In this document: one piece after another, positions 18,242 through 26,980 of the stretch
Layout of the letters: the number at the start of each line of letters is the position of its first letter
Numbering within the stretch: the first letter of the stretch is position 1
Assembly (NCBI GenBank): GCA_902515455.1
Contig: CABXUO010000005.1
Location: 1-54,829, forward strand
DNA: 54,829 nt
Source: an uncultured SAR86 cluster bacterium
GTDB taxonomy: Bacteria; Pseudomonadota; Gammaproteobacteria; Magnimaribacterales; D2472
Direction: 5' to 3'
Notes under the pieces: generated by a model
Told to the model about the DNA's origin: nothing
Seen by the model: the letters and a program-made list of their open reading frames with translations, nothing else
The model's database searches: none
Translations under genes and position numbers: made by a program

Positions 18242-18919
18242 ATGAAAAAAATATTAAGTCCCAAAGATCTTTTATCTATAAGACTAAACAACATCGAGGG
18301 AATTTTGATAGATATTGATGACACACTCTATTCATATAAATCATCTCATAGAAAATCTATCAAAAGTTGCTTCAAAAAATTTGATATATTGTATCCAAAT
18401 AAATATAACTTCAAACAATTTAATAGCTTGTACAGAAGTGCTAGAACAGAAGTTACCAATCAACTCAAGATGAACGGGTCTTGCAGATCAAGATTATTAG
18501 CATTCAAAATGATGTTTGAAAGTCTAGAAAATTCAAACAAAATCGATGCATATAAAAATGCAATGGATTTTGAAGATTTTTATTGGAAAGTGCTAATAGA
18601 TAATATTAAAAAAGATAATGATGTTTTTGAATTTATTTCAATATGCCATTCAAAATCTATCAAAATTTGTGCTGTAAGTGATATGCAGACTATGTATCAA
18701 ATAAGAAAATTAGACCGGATGGGATATAGAAATATGACTCTTGTGACTTCCGAAGAAGTAGGAGTTGAAAAGCCACATCCAGACATATTTAGCAAAGCCT
18801 TAACTAAGATTAATTGTCTCGCAAGACATACTATTATGATTGGTGACAATTACGAAAAAGATATCATTGGAGCCCAAAAAATGGGCATGCAAGCTTTTCA
18901 CATAACTTTGGATGATTAA
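18242..18919 (+). CDS. HAD-superfamily hydrolase (phosphatase)
   Basis: A 225-residue HAD subfamily I phosphatase. Motif I is LIDIDDTLYSY (nucleophile and acid/base Asp pair, about residues 22-32), motif II is AVSDMQT, motif III Lys is in GVEKPHPDIF, and motif IV is MIGDNYEKDIIGA. All catalytic residues are present, and a helical cap lies between motifs I and II. It resembles pyrimidine 5'-nucleotidase-type HADs. It overlaps the GtrA gene by 8 bases and heads a run of overlapping genes to 25171. A sugar-phosphate or polyol-phosphate substrate is plausible; none can be named. Confidence 0.82.
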   Translation: MKKILSPKDLLSIRLNNIEGILIDIDDTLYSYKSSHRKSIKSCFKKFDILYPNKYNFKQFNSLYRSARTEVTNQLKMNGSCRSRLLAFKMMFESLENSNKIDAYKNAMDFEDFYWKVLIDNIKKDNDVFEFISICHSKSIKICAVSDMQTMYQIRKLDRMGYRNMTLVTSEEVGVEKPHPDIFSKALTKINCLARHTIMIGDNYEKDIIGAQKMGMQAFHITLDD

Positions 18920-19286
18920 AACACAGTTTTCAAGATTTTTGGTTGTTGGATTAGCGAGTACTTTTGTAAATTACGCAACTTTTTTAATCTTTTATTGGGG
19001 TATTTCTATAAATTTTATAGTAGCGTCATGTTTTGGATACATTTTAGGACTCTTGTTAGGCTACTATCTAAATAGATCATGGACATTTGAGCTTGAAAAA
19101 GATTCTAGTCTTATAAAACTTCAATACTTTTTTATTTATATCTTTTCTTTGTCTACTGGTTTAGCTCTTCTCAATGTCTTGGTGGTAAAATTCTCTATAT
19201 TTATAGAAATAGCTAATATTATTGTTATTTGTTATACGACAATATCAAATTTTTTGGGGATAAAATTTCTAGTCTTTAAAAAATGA
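18912..19286 (+). CDS. GtrA-family membrane protein
   Basis: A 124-residue protein with four hydrophobic segments and the GtrA pattern: FSRFLVVGLASTFVNYATF at the N-terminus, GYILGLLLGYYLNRSWTF in the middle, and FLGIKFLVFKK at the C-terminus. GtrA proteins are proposed to flip undecaprenyl-phosphate-linked monosaccharides for periplasmic modification of surface glycans. It overlaps both neighbours (8 bases upstream, ATGA downstream). With the GT2 at 24437 and the GT-C-type membrane proteins at 19283 and 25187 it could form a GtrA/GtrB/Gtr(type) decoration set. Confidence 0.88.
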   Translation: MIKTQFSRFLVVGLASTFVNYATFLIFYWGISINFIVASCFGYILGLLLGYYLNRSWTFELEKDSSLIKLQYFFIYIFSLSTGLALLNVLVVKFSIFIEIANIIVICYTTISNFLGIKFLVFKK

Positions 19287-21364
19287 AAAACTTTATCATG
19301 AATGAAAAGCAAATATTTTTTTCTGGTTTAATATTTAAGATTGTTTTAGGCAGTGTTTTTGCATCTTATTTTTTAACAAATCTTTTCATTCCATTTGTCG
19401 ATTATTTTGTCACAAATCTAAAAAATCCTTATTCTGCATCTTTAGTGAATGGATCAACGGACTCATTTCCTTATCCTGCACTTATGCTATATATCATTTC
19501 ATTGCCTGTTTTCATTGTTGAATTTTTTGTTAACCTTGATAGCTTACCTCCCCAAATAAGTTTTTTTATTTTTCGCATTCCATTGCTCGCTTCAGATATT
19601 GGGATTTTAATAATTCTGCGTTCATGGTTAGGCAAACAAAACATGATAAAGCTAATGCTCCTCTATTGGTTATCACCTGTTTTGATTTATATAACTTATG
19701 TTCATGGTCAGCTTGACGTAATTCCAATTTTTCTTCTTTTTTTATGCTTAGATCTCCTTTTTAAAAGAAAAATTTTATTTTCTGCTGCTGTATTTGGCTT
19801 AGCTTTGTCCTCTAAAACGATGATAATACTATCTCTACCATTCATTGTTTTATATTTAATTTCTAAGGAGGAGAAAAATGTATTTGCATTTACCTTTCCA
19901 TTAATATCCTCAGCTGTATTTTTTTTGATAAATATATTTTTTATCTTTGATCCTTCATTCCAAGAAATGGTATTTTTTAACGATGAGCAAGTCAAAATAT
20001 TTGAGTTAGCTTTCATTATAGATAAATCTTATTTTTACTTTATTCCAGCTTGCATTCTAATCTTGCTTGTAAGAGGCTTGCTGATTAGTAACTTTAATAG
20101 AGACATTTTCTTAATGTTCTTAGGTTTTGCCTTTGGAATTATTCTTCTATTTGTCTCACCAATGCAAGGCTGGTACTTTTGGTTAATACCATTCTTAACA
20201 TACTTTTATTCTAAATCTGATGACGGGTCATATATTTTCTTGATTCTTCTTCAAATAGGTTATCTTTTATATTTTGGATTAATTCCGTCCTCAGATTATT
20301 GGTCGGTTTTAAGCTTGAATATTAATTCCCAAAATCTTTATCAAATTCTAGATATTAATGATTTAAATCCAAGGTTTTTTCAGGGACTCACTTTTACTTT
20401 TTTACAAGTTACATTAGCTGTAAATTGTGCTCTTATATATCAAAAAGGTATCGATAGTTATAGTAAGCATAAAATAACCTCTAAGCCATTTTTGCTTGGA
20501 ATTGGTGGAGACTCTGGAGTTGGCAAAACAACATTATCTAATTCTCTGTTAGATGTGTTTACACAAAATAATACTTTAGTTATCAGAGGCGATGATATGC
20601 ATAGATGGCAAAGAGGCCATCAAAAATGGTCTGAGTATACTCACCTTGATCCTAAGGCAAACCAATTACACCAAGAAATAGGAATGTTAAATGATTTAAA
20701 ACAAGGAAAAAAAATCTTAAGAAAAACTTATGATCACAGTGATGGAACTTTTAAAGATGCTCGATTTTTCAATCCACAAAACTTGACTATTTTTGAGGGC
20801 TTGCATCCTTTTTATTTGAGTAGGCAAAGGCAATTATATGATTTAAAGATTTTTATTGAGCCCCATGATGATTTATCTCTTCACTGGAAAATCATTAGAG
20901 ATAAAAATAATAGGGGGTACTCTAAAGAAACAATTTTAAAAAATGTTGCTGACAGGGCAGAGGACTCTAAGATTTACATTGAGTCTCAAGCAAAATATGC
21001 GGACATTTTAATAAAACCAAGACCAAAAAATCCTATCAAAGAGATTGGCAGCATAATTGAAAAGGTAGAGATAAAATATGACATTTTTATGCCAAATTCA
21101 GTCTACCTAGAAAATCTTATCGAAGCTTTTGAACCTAAAGAAAATTTAAGTGTTATTCAAGAGTATCTTGAAGGCGATCAACAAAAGATTTCCCTATCTG
21201 GCGAAATATCCTCGGATGATCTTAAAGATATTTCTAATATTTTCATACCAGGTTTAAGGGATTTAGGTATAGATTATCCCTACTGGTTAGAAAATGCATT
21301 TGGAGCTCTCACTCTCCTCATAACTTATTACATTTTTCAGGAGGCTGAGAATGGTAAAGAATAA
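19283..21364 (+). CDS. Fusion: polytopic GT-C-like membrane domain plus phosphoribulokinase-like kinase domain
   Basis: A 693-residue two-domain protein. Residues 1 to about 390 are a multi-pass membrane region with about ten hydrophobic segments; YWLSPVLIYITYVHGQLDVIPIF and LALSSKTM resemble GT-C mannosyltransferase-like proteins. Residues about 400-600 form a P-loop kinase: Walker A GGDSGVGKTTLS (about 407-418), RGDDMHRW, THLDPKAN, YDHSDG, then FEGLHPFYLSRQRQLYD and HWKIIRDKNNRGYS. The EGLHP, WKI.RD..RG and YAD stretches look more like phosphoribulokinase than plain uridine kinase. About 100 further residues follow. It overlaps GtrA (ATGA) and the aldolase gene (14 bases). I see no frameshift joining the halves. 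Confidence 0.8.
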   Translation: MKNFIMNEKQIFFSGLIFKIVLGSVFASYFLTNLFIPFVDYFVTNLKNPYSASLVNGSTDSFPYPALMLYIISLPVFIVEFFVNLDSLPPQISFFIFRIPLLASDIGILIILRSWLGKQNMIKLMLLYWLSPVLIYITYVHGQLDVIPIFLLFLCLDLLFKRKILFSAAVFGLALSSKTMIILSLPFIVLYLISKEEKNVFAFTFPLISSAVFFLINIFFIFDPSFQEMVFFNDEQVKIFELAFIIDKSYFYFIPACILILLVRGLLISNFNRDIFLMFLGFAFGIILLFVSPMQGWYFWLIPFLTYFYSKSDDGSYIFLILLQIGYLLYFGLIPSSDYWSVLSLNINSQNLYQILDINDLNPRFFQGLTFTFLQVTLAVNCALIYQKGIDSYSKHKITSKPFLLGIGGDSGVGKTTLSNSLLDVFTQNNTLVIRGDDMHRWQRGHQKWSEYTHLDPKANQLHQEIGMLNDLKQGKKILRKTYDHSDGTFKDARFFNPQNLTIFEGLHPFYLSRQRQLYDLKIFIEPHDDLSLHWKIIRDKNNRGYSKETILKNVADRAEDSKIYIESQAKYADILIKPRPKNPIKEIGSIIEKVEIKYDIFMPNSVYLENLIEAFEPKENLSVIQEYLEGDQQKISLSGEISSDDLKDISNIFIPGLRDLGIDYPYWLENAFGALTLLITYYIFQEAENGKE

Positions 21365-22220
21365 TGAGTTGGAGGGTTTAGTCGCATTATCAAGAAAAAT
21401 TGGAAAAGAGGTTGCATATGTTCAAGGCGGAGGAGGTAATACATCTGTAAAATTATCAAATGGTAAAATGGCAATAAAATCCTCAGGTACATGCTTGAAG
21501 GAAATGTCACAATTTTACGGATATACTTTCGTTGATTTTAAGAAACTTAACGAATTTATATTAAATTTATCGAAAGCTGAAAATAACTTTACTCAAAAGA
21601 TAAATAGTTTTGCTGATAAAAATTATTTACGTCCGTCTATCGAAACAGGATTTCATTCAATTCTTGGAAAATATGTAATACATACTCACTCAGTTTTTGT
21701 TAATATTCTGACCTGTGCAAAAGAGGGAGAATCAATTATTAAAGATCTTTTTCCAGATTATTTTTGGGTTAATTACGCAACTCCTGGTTTAGATTTAATG
21801 ATTGAGATTCTAGATAAAGTTGAATCTCCGATAGATAAATCAGGCGTAATTTTTTTACAAAATCATGGCTTAATTGTTTGGGCAGATAAATTGGATCAAG
21901 CATTTAAAATTCATCATGAAATTTCAAACTTAATAATTAAAAAATTTAATTTAACTTCTTTTAAATTTGATTCGAATTACAAATATTCACCCAATAAAAA
22001 TAAAAATGAAGTTATATTTCCAGATCAAGCTGTTTACACAATGGCGGGTGAAGAAATTTTACTTTCATCAAGCGCTCAAGAAATTTTATGTTCATATAAC
22101 TATATTCTTGAAGGCATTAATGAGTCAGGTCTAACTCCATTATTTTTAGATGAATCAGAAGCTATAAAATTACTAAATATGGAAAGTGAAAAGTACAGAC
22201 AAGGACTTATATCAAAATGA
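21351..22220 (+). CDS. Class II aldolase/adducin-family protein
   Basis: A 289-residue zinc-dependent aldolase-fold protein. Glycine-rich YVQGGGGNTSVKL binds phosphate, IKSSGTCLKEM is the second phosphate-loop element, the acid/base Glu is in RPSIETGFHSIL, and the metal ligands are in VIHTHSVFVN and FLQNHGLIVW. All expected residues for an active fuculose-phosphate-aldolase-like or epimerase-like enzyme are present. It follows the kinase fusion with a 14-base overlap, suggesting that the two act on the same phosphorylated short-chain sugar. It is longer than FucA (about 215 residues). The actual aldol substrate is unknown. Confidence 0.85.
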   Translation: MVKNNELEGLVALSRKIGKEVAYVQGGGGNTSVKLSNGKMAIKSSGTCLKEMSQFYGYTFVDFKKLNEFILNLSKAENNFTQKINSFADKNYLRPSIETGFHSILGKYVIHTHSVFVNILTCAKEGESIIKDLFPDYFWVNYATPGLDLMIEILDKVESPIDKSGVIFLQNHGLIVWADKLDQAFKIHHEISNLIIKKFNLTSFKFDSNYKYSPNKNKNEVIFPDQAVYTMAGEEILLSSSAQEILCSYNYILEGINESGLTPLFLDESEAIKLLNMESEKYRQGLISK

Positions 22221-22840
22221 TATTTATTCAACATAGAGTAAATACGCTTGATGACCTTAAGAAAGTAAATTGTAAAAACGGTATAGAGGTAGATGTTAGA
22301 TATCATAAAAATAAATTAGTTTTACATCATGATCCATTTAATCATCATCTTCATAAACCTATAGAATTAAAGACGCTGCTTCAACATTGGAAAAATGACG
22401 GCCCGATTATTTTAAATATAAAAACTGAAGGCATCGAGCAAATGTGTATTGATACAATGCAAAATTTTAAGATAACAAATTGGTTTTTTTTAGATATTTC
22501 TATGCCATATATGGTTAAGTATTCTCTTGAAGCTTCTAAAGGATCAATCGAAGGTTTTGGTCCAGAAAATCTGGCTGTAAGATTCTCTGAATTCGAGCCT
22601 ATAGAGTATGCTTTATCATTCCAAGGAAGAGCTGAATGGATATGGGTTGATTGTTTTAATATTTTTCCAGTTACTTCAAAAATTTATTCCAAAATTAAAA
22701 GTGCTAATTTTAAACTTTGTCTTGTTTCACCCGAGTTACAGAATCATGAATTAATACAAATAGAGGAATTTAGATCTCAAATAAAAAATATAAGAGTTGA
22801 CGCAATTTGTACAAAAAGACCAGATCTATGGATATCTTAG
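22217..22840 (+). CDS. Glycerophosphodiester phosphodiesterase-like protein (short GDPD domain)
   Basis: A 207-residue protein with the GDPD-type TIM-barrel signature. IQHRVNTLDD carries the first catalytic His-Arg, IEVDVRYH the Glu-Asp metal ligands, and VLHHDPF the second catalytic His; ILNIKTEG and FFLDIS supply later strand acids. There is no signal peptide, so it should act in the cytoplasm. It is shorter than typical GDPDs (about 240-350). ATGA overlap with the aldolase gene and a 13-base overlap with the next nucleotidyltransferase place it within the same pathway. It may hydrolyse a phosphodiester intermediate, or bind rather than cleave one. Confidence 0.78.
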   Translation: MIFIQHRVNTLDDLKKVNCKNGIEVDVRYHKNKLVLHHDPFNHHLHKPIELKTLLQHWKNDGPIILNIKTEGIEQMCIDTMQNFKITNWFFLDISMPYMVKYSLEASKGSIEGFGPENLAVRFSEFEPIEYALSFQGRAEWIWVDCFNIFPVTSKIYSKIKSANFKLCLVSPELQNHELIQIEEFRSQIKNIRVDAICTKRPDLWIS

Positions 22841-23637
22841 AAAATTTTAAAATCGTAATACCAATGACAGGATATGGCTCTAGATTTGTAGATCAAGGAT
22901 TTAAAAAATTAAAACCCTTTATTGAGGTTCATAATAAGCCCATTATTGAATGGGTGGTAAAAATGTTTCCAGGAGATGAAGATAAGATCTTATTCGTTTG
23001 CAGAGAGAAGCATTTAGAGGAGCATGAATATATAAAAAGCGAGCTAGAGAGAATTGCTCCTAACGCAAAAATTTTCAGTATTTCAGACTGGAAAAAAAGA
23101 GGACCAGTAATTGACGTCCTTAAAGCCTGCCACTTGATTGAAGACCATTGTCCTATAATAGTGAGTTATTGTGATTATTACATGCATTGGAATTATAAAA
23201 AATTCAAGCATGACGTAGTTACAAAAAATTATGATGGCTCAGTTCCTTGTTATACAAATTTTCATCCACATTTGATTCCTGAGGATAATTTATATGCATC
23301 TTGCAAGGTTGATGATAACGAAAATCTAATAGAGATAAGAGAAAAGTTTGCATGGAATAAAAATAAAATGCTAGACCTAAATTCACCAGGAGTTTATTTT
23401 TTTAAAAATAAAGATATTCTCATTAAGTACTCAAACCAGATGATAGATGAAAATGATCATATAAATAATGAATACTATATGAGCTTACCTTTTAATTACT
23501 TAGTGAAAGATGGCTTAAAAGTATGGTGTCCAGCTAATATTGAAAAATTTTGCCAATGGGGTACACCTGAAGATCTTTCTGCATACATCGATTGGATTAA
23601 CTTTGTAGCAAATAAAAAAGAGTTTGAAAAATTATGA
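22828..23637 (+). CDS. Sugar-phosphate nucleotidyltransferase-like protein, tandem copy 1
   Basis: A 269-residue NTP-transferase-fold protein. IVIPMTGYGSRFVDQGFKKLKPFIEV is the N-terminal nucleotide-binding signature (Gly-rich loop with the Arg, then KPFI). CDYYMHW provides the mid-protein acidic metal site, and FCQWGTPEDLSAYIDW is the usual C-terminal end. The ATG at 22828 is preferred to an in-frame TTG at 22807. It should form an NDP-activated small sugar or polyol; base and substrate cannot be assigned. The next gene is a second member of the same fold. Confidence 0.82.
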   Translation: MDILENFKIVIPMTGYGSRFVDQGFKKLKPFIEVHNKPIIEWVVKMFPGDEDKILFVCREKHLEEHEYIKSELERIAPNAKIFSISDWKKRGPVIDVLKACHLIEDHCPIIVSYCDYYMHWNYKKFKHDVVTKNYDGSVPCYTNFHPHLIPEDNLYASCKVDDNENLIEIREKFAWNKNKMLDLNSPGVYFFKNKDILIKYSNQMIDENDHINNEYYMSLPFNYLVKDGLKVWCPANIEKFCQWGTPEDLSAYIDWINFVANKKEFEKL

Positions 23638-24437
23638 TTATTTTAATCCCAATGGGCGGCAAAGGTTCTAGGTTTACTGATGCTGGTTATAAGACTAATA
23701 AAGCATGTATAAACACATTTGATAGACATAGCGGGAAAGAACTTCCAATGGTAATTTGTGCAATGAAAGATGTTCCAGGCGTGTATGACAAAGATAATAA
23801 GATTATTTGTGTTGATAGAAAATTTCATCAAGAGAACGGAACTGAGGATTTAATTTCTCAAGAGTTTGAAAACCCAATTTTTATACACGATCATGTTTTA
23901 TTGGATCAGGCTTTTGGTTGTTTTTTAGCTAGAGAATTCCTTGATTCAGATGAAGATTTATTCATAGGAGCGTGTGATAGTGGAATGCAAATTGATCTTG
24001 ATCATTTTGAAAAATTAAAAAGTACATCTGATGCCATAATGATAAGCCACACAAATGATGAGAACATAAAATCGAATCCTAATGCTCACAGCTGGGCATT
24101 ACTAGATTCTAAAAGTAGTCAAATTAATTCTATATCATTAAAAAAAACGATAAGTGATGATCCTATGAAAGATCACGCTACCACTGGAATGTTTTGGTTT
24201 AAGAGTGCTAGAGTTTTTTTAAAATATCTTGAATTAATGATTTGGAATCAAGATACTTTAGAAGGTAAATACTATGTTGATAAGACACTTCAATATTATA
24301 TAGATGATAAAAAAATAGTTAACTTTATAGATGTAAAGTACATTTGTTGGGGCACTCCTTTAGATTACGAAAATTATCAAAAATCATATAATTATTGGAA
24401 AGATTTCATAAAAGCTGAATCATGGATAAATCAGTAA
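23634..24437 (+). CDS. Sugar-phosphate nucleotidyltransferase-like protein, tandem copy 2 (divergent)
   Basis: A 267-residue NTP-transferase-fold protein adjacent to the one at 22828, with an ATGA overlap. The Gly-rich loop IPMGGKGSRFTDAGY is intact, but the usual KPxI after it is replaced by NKACI. GACDSGMQID gives an acidic centre, and YICWGTPLDYENYQKSYNYW is the C-terminal family end. The pair shares overall layout but little identity, suggesting two roles: two substrates, or a catalytic and a modified partner subunit. No substrate can be named. Confidence 0.78.
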   Translation: MIILIPMGGKGSRFTDAGYKTNKACINTFDRHSGKELPMVICAMKDVPGVYDKDNKIICVDRKFHQENGTEDLISQEFENPIFIHDHVLLDQAFGCFLAREFLDSDEDLFIGACDSGMQIDLDHFEKLKSTSDAIMISHTNDENIKSNPNAHSWALLDSKSSQINSISLKKTISDDPMKDHATTGMFWFKSARVFLKYLELMIWNQDTLEGKYYVDKTLQYYIDDKKIVNFIDVKYICWGTPLDYENYQKSYNYWKDFIKAESWINQ

Positions 24438-25171
24438 TGTTGAATCTATCCTTAGTAATTCCTTGTTTTAATGAGCCTGAAAATATTCCACTTGTAATAG
24501 ATAAATTAAAGAATATCACTAAAGATTTACCTTTTGCTATTGAAGTAATAATAGTGGATGGCGCGTCTGATGATGGAACCAGAGAAATACTTGTTGAAGA
24601 ATTTAAACTGTTAGATAAAAGTATATTCAAGCTAAAATTACAAGAAAATAGAAATGGTTATGGATTTGATATTATTGAAGGATTAAAACTAGCCTCACAC
24701 GACGTTTTAGCCTGGACACATGCTGATATGCAGACTGACCTGTTAGATGTCTTAAGAGGTTTTGAGTTATTTAAATTAGAGTGTCAAAAAACTCAAGGAT
24801 CTGACGTCCTAGTAAAAGGAAAGAGAAGAGGCAGAAAAATTTTAGATGCTCTGCTTACATATGGCATGCAGTTAATTACTTTTCTAATTTTAAGGGTTCA
24901 TTTAAATGATATAAATGCTCAACCTAAAATTATTTCACGAACTTTTTTTGAAGATTTCTTGCGAGACGAGGCTCCTCATGATTTCTCTTTAGATTTATTT
25001 TCATTAATTCAAGCAAAAGCTTCTGGGCGCCCAATTATTTCTTTTCCCGTACTCTTCGAACCACGCCAATTAGGTGAAGCAAAAGGTGGAGGAGGCTCGA
25101 TTAAAAATAGGTTTAATTTGATTAAGCGTACTTTTAAATATATTTTGAAACTCAGAAAAGGTTTAAATTAA
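24437..25171 (+). CDS. Family 2 glycosyltransferase
   Basis: A GT-A transferase of about 244 residues: LSLVIPCFNEPENIPLVIDKL at the N-terminus, EVIIVDGASDDGT for nucleotide binding and WTHADMQTD in place of the standard DADxQ metal site. It resembles polyprenyl-phosphate glycosyltransferases (GtrB/DPM1-like) without the C-terminal membrane anchors, although one hydrophobic stretch (ITFLILRV) is present. The ATG at 24437 overlaps the previous stop as TAATG; an in-frame ATG at 24422 is possible. With GtrA and the GT-C proteins it fits a lipid-linked monosaccharide pathway. Confidence 0.82.
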   Translation: MLNLSLVIPCFNEPENIPLVIDKLKNITKDLPFAIEVIIVDGASDDGTREILVEEFKLLDKSIFKLKLQENRNGYGFDIIEGLKLASHDVLAWTHADMQTDLLDVLRGFELFKLECQKTQGSDVLVKGKRRGRKILDALLTYGMQLITFLILRVHLNDINAQPKIISRTFFEDFLRDEAPHDFSLDLFSLIQAKASGRPIISFPVLFEPRQLGEAKGGGGSIKNRFNLIKRTFKYILKLRKGLN

Positions 25172-25186
25172 AGAATATTTTCAATA

Positions 25187-26899
25187 GTGTCAGATTATAA
25201 AATTTCACAAATTACCGAACTAACCTTTTTTTTAATATGCTCACTTTTTTGTATTTATTTTATAGTTTTTTTATTTCCAGCTCCTTATTTTTTGATAGGC
25301 GATTTCTCTGGAACAGCTGCGTATGATTCAGAGCCAGATTACTTTGCAAACATCTTAAGTTTTCGGAGTAATGGCCATCCAATGGATTTTTTGCATCCAG
25401 GAATCCCCATAAGTTATCTTACTGGGTATGCTTTAAATCTAATATCACAGAGCTACAATGTTGAAGAAATTATTCAAATTTCTCGATCAATACTATTATT
25501 TTTAAATTTTCTTTTTATATATATTGGCTCCAGGTTAATTCTTAGACAAGAGCTCCAGGCAACTTTTTTGATACTAGTAATGCTATTTATATTTCCAGCT
25601 GGGTTCGTGTTAATTGATATTGTTTCACCAAATAGTATTTTATTTGGCCTTTCAGTATTAATTATTGCATTAGGAAGTAAACTTAATAACTTTAATCTTG
25701 GAATACTATTATCCTATGGATTTTTCTTAGGATTTGCAGTTTCTTTAAAATACACAGCAATAATTTTAATCCTTCCATATTTTTTAAGTTTATTTTTATC
25801 CAGCTCTAAAATTTTAAATTTTAATACTAATAAATTGATGCATATGGCATCAATTGTAGTGTTGTTTATTTCTTCATTTACCTTTTTTGCTTGGCCAATA
25901 GTACCTTTTATACCGTTCGCAATAACTCACCATGGCCTCAACATCTCACCACTTTTTTTACTTTTATCAAATCCAGTTTTAATTTTTACTTTAGGGCTTT
26001 CTTTGTTGTTATTAACTTATATATCAAGAAAAATTTTTAAAAGATATTTTAATCTTAATTATCGAACCATTTATTTTTTCGTTTGCTTTTTAATTTGTTT
26101 CTTTTCAATAATCATTGTCTTAAAGAATTCTTTTTTTTCAAATTCATATCTTTCCTATGCCTATGATAGTAGAGATTTTTTGCTTCTATTTGGAGCAGGA
26201 GTTCTATTTATACCTGAGATTCTTAAGATCAAACACTCATGTAAAAAACTTGAGTATATGCTTGCCATTCTGATTACATGCATCGGCTTAAAGGCTTTCT
26301 ATAACATATCGATGCTGGAAAAAGCACAGAAAGAGGAACTTTCATTTTCAAGATTTGTTAAAAATATTGGAGATTATGATTTTTATACTTTTTATCCACC
26401 TTTTTCTTTTGCCTCAAAAGATTTATTTGTGGCTTGGGCTGATTATCGATATGGAGATAGCAAAAAAAATTTTAGTTCAAATGAAAATGGAGTTTTTATC
26501 AATTATTCGACTAATAAATATCGTATCTTAAATTCAAGAAAATTTAATTTACCTGAATCAAGTAATAAATTTTTTGAAAAGTATCTCGAATTTTTACTTT
26601 CAAATAATTTGATGAGTAATTCTCAAAAAAAAGTCGGACTGAATCAAATCAATCTTCTCAAATCAAAAAATATTTGTTTCGAATTGTTTGATGGATTTTC
26701 TGAAAACTCATCCTTTGTCATTATTATTCCTGATGGACTCTCCTCTTACATGAAAGCGGCTAATGTAGATGAATTGAAATATGGTGCAGAATATGCTCAA
26801 TCTCTGTCTAAGGAGTTAAACTTGACCTGTGGCATGGAGACTAAAATAAGCCATACTAATTATGGCTCTCAAAAAATGCATCTCCTTGAAAAGCTCTGA
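25187..26899 (+). CDS. Polytopic GT-C-type glycosyltransferase (GT39-like)
   Basis: A 570-residue membrane protein with about ten hydrophobic segments in residues 10-380 and a soluble C-terminal part. After the first segment, a periplasmic loop carries YDSEPDYFANIL, then GHPMDFLHPGIPISY, which resembles the acidic and HPG motifs of PMT/ArnT-type transferases that use lipid-linked sugar donors. It starts with GTG 15 bases after the GT2 gene and ends the cassette; a 114-base gap follows. It probably transfers a sugar from undecaprenyl phosphate to the glycan on the periplasmic side. Donor and acceptor are not known. Confidence 0.72.
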   Translation: MSDYKISQITELTFFLICSLFCIYFIVFLFPAPYFLIGDFSGTAAYDSEPDYFANILSFRSNGHPMDFLHPGIPISYLTGYALNLISQSYNVEEIIQISRSILLFLNFLFIYIGSRLILRQELQATFLILVMLFIFPAGFVLIDIVSPNSILFGLSVLIIALGSKLNNFNLGILLSYGFFLGFAVSLKYTAIILILPYFLSLFLSSSKILNFNTNKLMHMASIVVLFISSFTFFAWPIVPFIPFAITHHGLNISPLFLLLSNPVLIFTLGLSLLLLTYISRKIFKRYFNLNYRTIYFFVCFLICFFSIIIVLKNSFFSNSYLSYAYDSRDFLLLFGAGVLFIPEILKIKHSCKKLEYMLAILITCIGLKAFYNISMLEKAQKEELSFSRFVKNIGDYDFYTFYPPFSFASKDLFVAWADYRYGDSKKNFSSNENGVFINYSTNKYRILNSRKFNLPESSNKFFEKYLEFLLSNNLMSNSQKKVGLNQINLLKSKNICFELFDGFSENSSFVIIIPDGLSSYMKAANVDELKYGAEYAQSLSKELNLTCGMETKISHTNYGSQKMHLLEKL

Positions 26900-26980
26900 T
26901 TTTCCCTGCTAGAAGCTAAATTTAAATGGCCGCATCAATAGTAAATTGCTTTTTAGTGAGAGTAATTTTTATTCACAAAC

